From: Mycolicibacterium sphagni
GTDB taxonomy: Bacteria > Actinomycetota > Actinomycetes > Mycobacteriales > Mycobacteriaceae
Assembly: GCF_013337765.1 (NCBI RefSeq)
Contig: NZ_VBSB01000004.1
Span: 1 to 64,000 of the forward strand
Reading direction: 5' to 3'
Length of the DNA stretch: 64,000 bases
Each line of letters begins with the position of its first letter. Position 1 is the stretch's first letter. Positions 61,726-64,000 of the stretch are shown one piece after another. The notes beneath the pieces were generated by a model, which made no database searches, was not told the DNA's origin, and saw only the letters and a program-made list of their open reading frames with translations. The translations under genes and the position numbers were made by a program.

Positions 61726-62927
61726 ATCACCGCTGCGGCTTTGTCCAGGCATTCCTGCCATTCGGCCGCCGGGTCGGAGTCGGCGGTGATCCCGCCGCCG
61801 ACACCGAGCACGGCGGCGCCGTCGGCATCGAACTCGACCGTGCGGATCGCCACGTTCAGTTCGGTGCCCGCGATCGGCGACGCCATGCCGAGGGTGCCGC
61901 AGTACACTCCGCGACGTCGTGGTTCCCAATGCGAAAGTAGTTGACGGGCACGGCCTTTCGGTGTTCCTGTCACCGATGCGGGCGGGAACGCCGCTTCCAG
62001 TAGTGCCGCGTTGGGGATCTCGCGCCGTACGGTCGCCGCCACCGTGGAGACCAGATGCCACACCCCCGGTGCTGCGTAGACCTTCAGCAGTTCGGGGACG
62101 GTGACGCTTCCGGTATCGGCGACCCGGCCCAGGTCGTTGCGCACCAAGTCGACGATCATGATGTTCTCGGCGACGTCCTTGGCCGACGCCAGCAGCTCCG
62201 CGGGCGGGCGGTGCAGTGGCAGTGTGCCTTTGATCGGGCTGGACGTCACGGCGTTGCCGACTCGGCGGACGAACAGCTCCGGTGACAGCGAGGCCACCGC
62301 GCCCCAATCGCCGGCCAGGTAGGCCGCCCGGGCCGGCATGGTCCGGGTCACCGCATCGGCGAAAAATTCGAGCGACGAGCCGCGCAGCGTGCCGGTGAAT
62401 TGCGTGCACACGCAGGCCTGGTAGACCTCGCCGGCGCCGATCGCGGCCAGGCAGGCCGCCACACCGTCGTGGTGGCTTGCGAAATCTGGCTCTAGCCAGT
62501 CGATTTCGTAGCCATCGTGCTGTGGGGGATCTGACAGTGCGACGGCCACCCACTCCGCGATCGGTGCGGCGGAAAGGCTTTCGTGCCACCAGCAACCGTC
62601 GCAGTCCAGGCGCAGCACGCTGTCGGTCCAGCCGCCGGCCGACTCGGGGATCCGCGGCGGTGCGCCGTCGGACGCGGCGTCGGGGTAGGACAGATAGCCG
62701 ATCCACCCGCCGCCGACCGCATCCCCGCGATCGCCGGGCGGCACGGCGAACGCCTCGGCGGGGGCGATCGCCCGCACCGGAACGGTGGGGGCGATCACCG
62801 CCGCTGAGCCAAACCAGTCGCCGGTCAGCGCGGCCGGAGGCGGCAGCCGCCGCTGTGCGGCGGCGCCGGCTACGGCGCGCAGCACCTCGGCGGCGGTGCC
62901 GAGTTCGCCGAGCCGGTCGATGCGCAT
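61692..62927 (-). CDS. pabB: aminodeoxychorismate synthase component I (chorismate-binding)
   Basis: 411 residues from ATG 62927. The chorismate-binding domain (about 155-405) has GEVYQACVCTQF, LSPELFVRR, the PIKG motif SSPIKGTLP (catalytic Lys), DVAENIMIVDLVRNDLGRVA, FPPASVTGTPKGRA and GGGITADSDPAAEW. PabB converts chorismate with ammonia to 4-amino-4-deoxychorismate for folate. The N-terminal half is divergent, as in mycobacterial PabB. Same position as Rv1005c. Confidence 0.93.
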   Translation of the reverse strand: MRIDRLGELGTAAEVLRAVAGAAAQRRLPPPAALTGDWFGSAAVIAPTVPVRAIAPAEAFAVPPGDRGDAVGGGWIGYLSYPDAASDGAPPRIPESAGGWTDSVLRLDCDGCWWHESLSAAPIAEWVAVALSDPPQHDGYEIDWLEPDFASHHDGVAACLAAIGAGEVYQACVCTQFTGTLRGSSLEFFADAVTRTMPARAAYLAGDWGAVASLSPELFVRRVGNAVTSSPIKGTLPLHRPPAELLASAKDVAENIMIVDLVRNDLGRVADTGSVTVPELLKVYAAPGVWHLVSTVAATVRREIPNAALLEAAFPPASVTGTPKGRARQLLSHWEPRRRGVYCGTLGMASPIAGTELNVAIRTVEFDADGAAVLGVGGGITADSDPAAEWQECLDKAAAVIQSSRARSTAS

Positions 62928-62967
62928 CGCCCTAGCCTGACGGCTGCGGCCAGCAGACGCAAAGGCG

Positions 62968-63861
62968 TCAGCGACTGATCTCCCTGCGCACGGTGACAGC
63001 GGCGAGCTTCTCCGGATTGCGCATCGCGTAGAAGTTGGTGATCGTCCCGTCGGTGACCTCGATGGTCATCACGGATTCGGCCACCTCGCCGTGATAGACC
63101 ACCAGCGCAGGCGCACCGTTGTAGTTCGCGACGTCGATCCGGTATTCCGGTGTGGCCTGGCGAAACAGCCCGATGATCAGCCTGGCGACCTTGGCCGGGC
63201 CCAGGACCGGGCGGCGCGCTGCGCTGGCCTTGCCGTCGCTGTCGGAGGTGAACACCACGTCGGGCGCCAGCATGCCCATCAGCCCGTCCAGGTCTCCGGT
63301 CGCGGCTGCCATCAGGAACTGCATGGTGATCTGCTCGGACTGCTGGGGGTCCACGGGCTCGAACCGGCGCCGACGGGAGTGCACGTGCTCGCGGGCGCGG
63401 TGCGCCATCTGGCGTACCGCGGCCGTGGATTTGCCTACCGCATCGGCGATTTCGTCGTGGCTGAAGCCGAACACCTCGCGTAGCACGAACACGGCGCGCT
63501 CATCGGGGGTCAGCGTCTCCAGCACCACGAGCATGGCCATCGACACCGATTCGGCGAGCACCACGTCGTCGGCGGCGTCGCGCTCGTCGAGCAGCAGCGG
63601 TTCGGGTAGCCACGGCCCGACGTAGTCCTCCCGGCGACGGGCCTGTGAGCGCAGCGTGTTCAGCGCTTGGCGGGTGACCAGCTGAGCCAGATAGGCCTTG
63701 GTGTCTCGAACCGCATCCAGATCGACTGTCGCCCAACGCAAATAGCTGTCCTGCAAGACGTCGTCGGCTTCGGTTGCCGAGCCGAGGATTTCGTAGGCGA
63801 TGGTGAACAGCAGTGGCCGCAGCAGGGTGAACCGGTCGGCGTGTTCGTCGGTCGCGGTCAC
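62968..63861 (-). CDS. ECF sigma factor, SigJ/ECF41 type with SnoaL-like C-terminal domain
   Basis: 297 residues from GTG 63861. Sigma region 2 is at about 10-75 (LLFTIAYEILGSATEADDVL, QDSYLRWATVDL). Region 4 is at about 115-165 (TLTPDERAVFVLREVFGFSH, DEIADAVGKSTAAVRQMAHR). The C-terminal SnoaL/NTF2-like domain (about 185-297) with FVMGMLAPDVVF-type strands (here LMGMLAPDVVF) controls activity in ECF41 factors in place of an anti-sigma. Starts by GTGA overlap with the preceding gene, so the two are co-transcribed. Confidence 0.92.
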   Translation of the reverse strand: MTATDEHADRFTLLRPLLFTIAYEILGSATEADDVLQDSYLRWATVDLDAVRDTKAYLAQLVTRQALNTLRSQARRREDYVGPWLPEPLLLDERDAADDVVLAESVSMAMLVVLETLTPDERAVFVLREVFGFSHDEIADAVGKSTAAVRQMAHRAREHVHSRRRRFEPVDPQQSEQITMQFLMAAATGDLDGLMGMLAPDVVFTSDSDGKASAARRPVLGPAKVARLIIGLFRQATPEYRIDVANYNGAPALVVYHGEVAESVMTIEVTDGTITNFYAMRNPEKLAAVTVRREISR

Positions 63862-64000
63862 GGCGTCTGCACCGCCTCGGGTGCCGGCCGCGTGCCGCCG
63901 CCCTTGATCCAGAAGTAAGACCCCGGCTTGCGGGCCTCGCGGCGCAGGAAGCTGACCGTGCCCTTGCAGACCGCCTCTTTGATCATCGCCGCGGTGCGCC
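63858..64000 (-). CDS. C-terminal part of an unidentified protein upstream of the sigma factor gene
   Basis: The last 46 codons read minus-strand to TGA 63858, ending TRPAPEAVQTP. The visible stretch has AAMIKEAVCKGTVSFLRREA and RKPGSYFWIKGGG. The reading frame runs off the window. ECF41 sigma genes are usually next to an oxidoreductase, epimerase or carboxymuconolactone decarboxylase gene, and this may be that partner, but the fragment is too short to tell. Confidence 0.6.
   Translation of the reverse strand, partial: RTAAMIKEAVCKGTVSFLRREARKPGSYFWIKGGGTRPAPEAVQTP

Overview
The window is high-GC actinobacterial chromosome, almost certainly a rapidly growing Mycobacterium (Mycolicibacterium). 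This rests on the gene order mscL, SAF-domain gene, Rv0991c-like, folate cyclo-ligase, galU, moeA1/glp, rimJ, Rv0996-like; then patA (Rv0998), DUF5642 lipoproteins (Rv0999), alkB (Rv1000c), arcA (Rv1001), pmt (Rv1002c), rsmI (Rv1003) and pabB (Rv1005c). That is the backbone order I recall for M. tuberculosis. LpqN-type lipoproteins, a PE-PPE-domain protein, an MmpL pump, F420-type oxidoreductases and many GTG starts agree with this.

Layout. 1-8160: conserved core, including a heat-shock-controlled zinc-ribbon chaperone gene with a CIRCE site, an EAL phosphodiesterase, and a moeA-like gene with degenerate catalytic motifs paired with its membrane receptor (Glp/GlpR division pair). 8205-13470: tRNA-Ala(CGC) with an integrated 5.2-kb element bounded by a 50-bp direct repeat. 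The element carries a dead tyrosine integrase, an Xre regulator, a serine recombinase with a res-like site, and a membrane diguanylate cyclase as cargo. 13487-38220: accessory region absent between the homologous genes of M. tuberculosis. It holds a DUF1214 gene, two aldehyde dehydrogenase genes (one broken), and a TetR-controlled operon (20444-24834). That operon encodes two paralogous multi-span membrane proteins, two tiny one-span peptides, a NorD-like VWA protein and a NorQ-like AAA+ ATPase. Two more regulator genes with clear operators follow, then a phenolic-lipid type cluster (MmpL, type III polyketide synthase, methyltransferase, flavoprotein).

38229-49258: return to core-like genes (cAMP-dependent acetyltransferase PatA, lipoproteins, PE-PPE hydrolase, TspO, a SoxR-AlkB pair facing arcA). 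49255-58420: a second insertion relative to M. tuberculosis, a catabolic block with an aldehyde dehydrogenase, two Baeyer-Villiger monooxygenases, a two-domain class III CoA-transferase, an alcohol dehydrogenase and a luciferase-like oxidoreductase. 59310-64000: core again (protein O-mannosyltransferase, rsmI, pabB, a SigJ/ECF41-type sigma factor).

The most notable item is the NorQ/NorD-type membrane operon at 19818-24834 with its two matching operators, CTGACT-NN-AGTCAG. It looks like a dedicated AAA+/VWA maturation system serving an unrecognised membrane complex. Several genes are clearly decaying: the integrase, the second aldehyde dehydrogenase, a DUF559 gene and a signal-peptide remnant near 14.8 kb.
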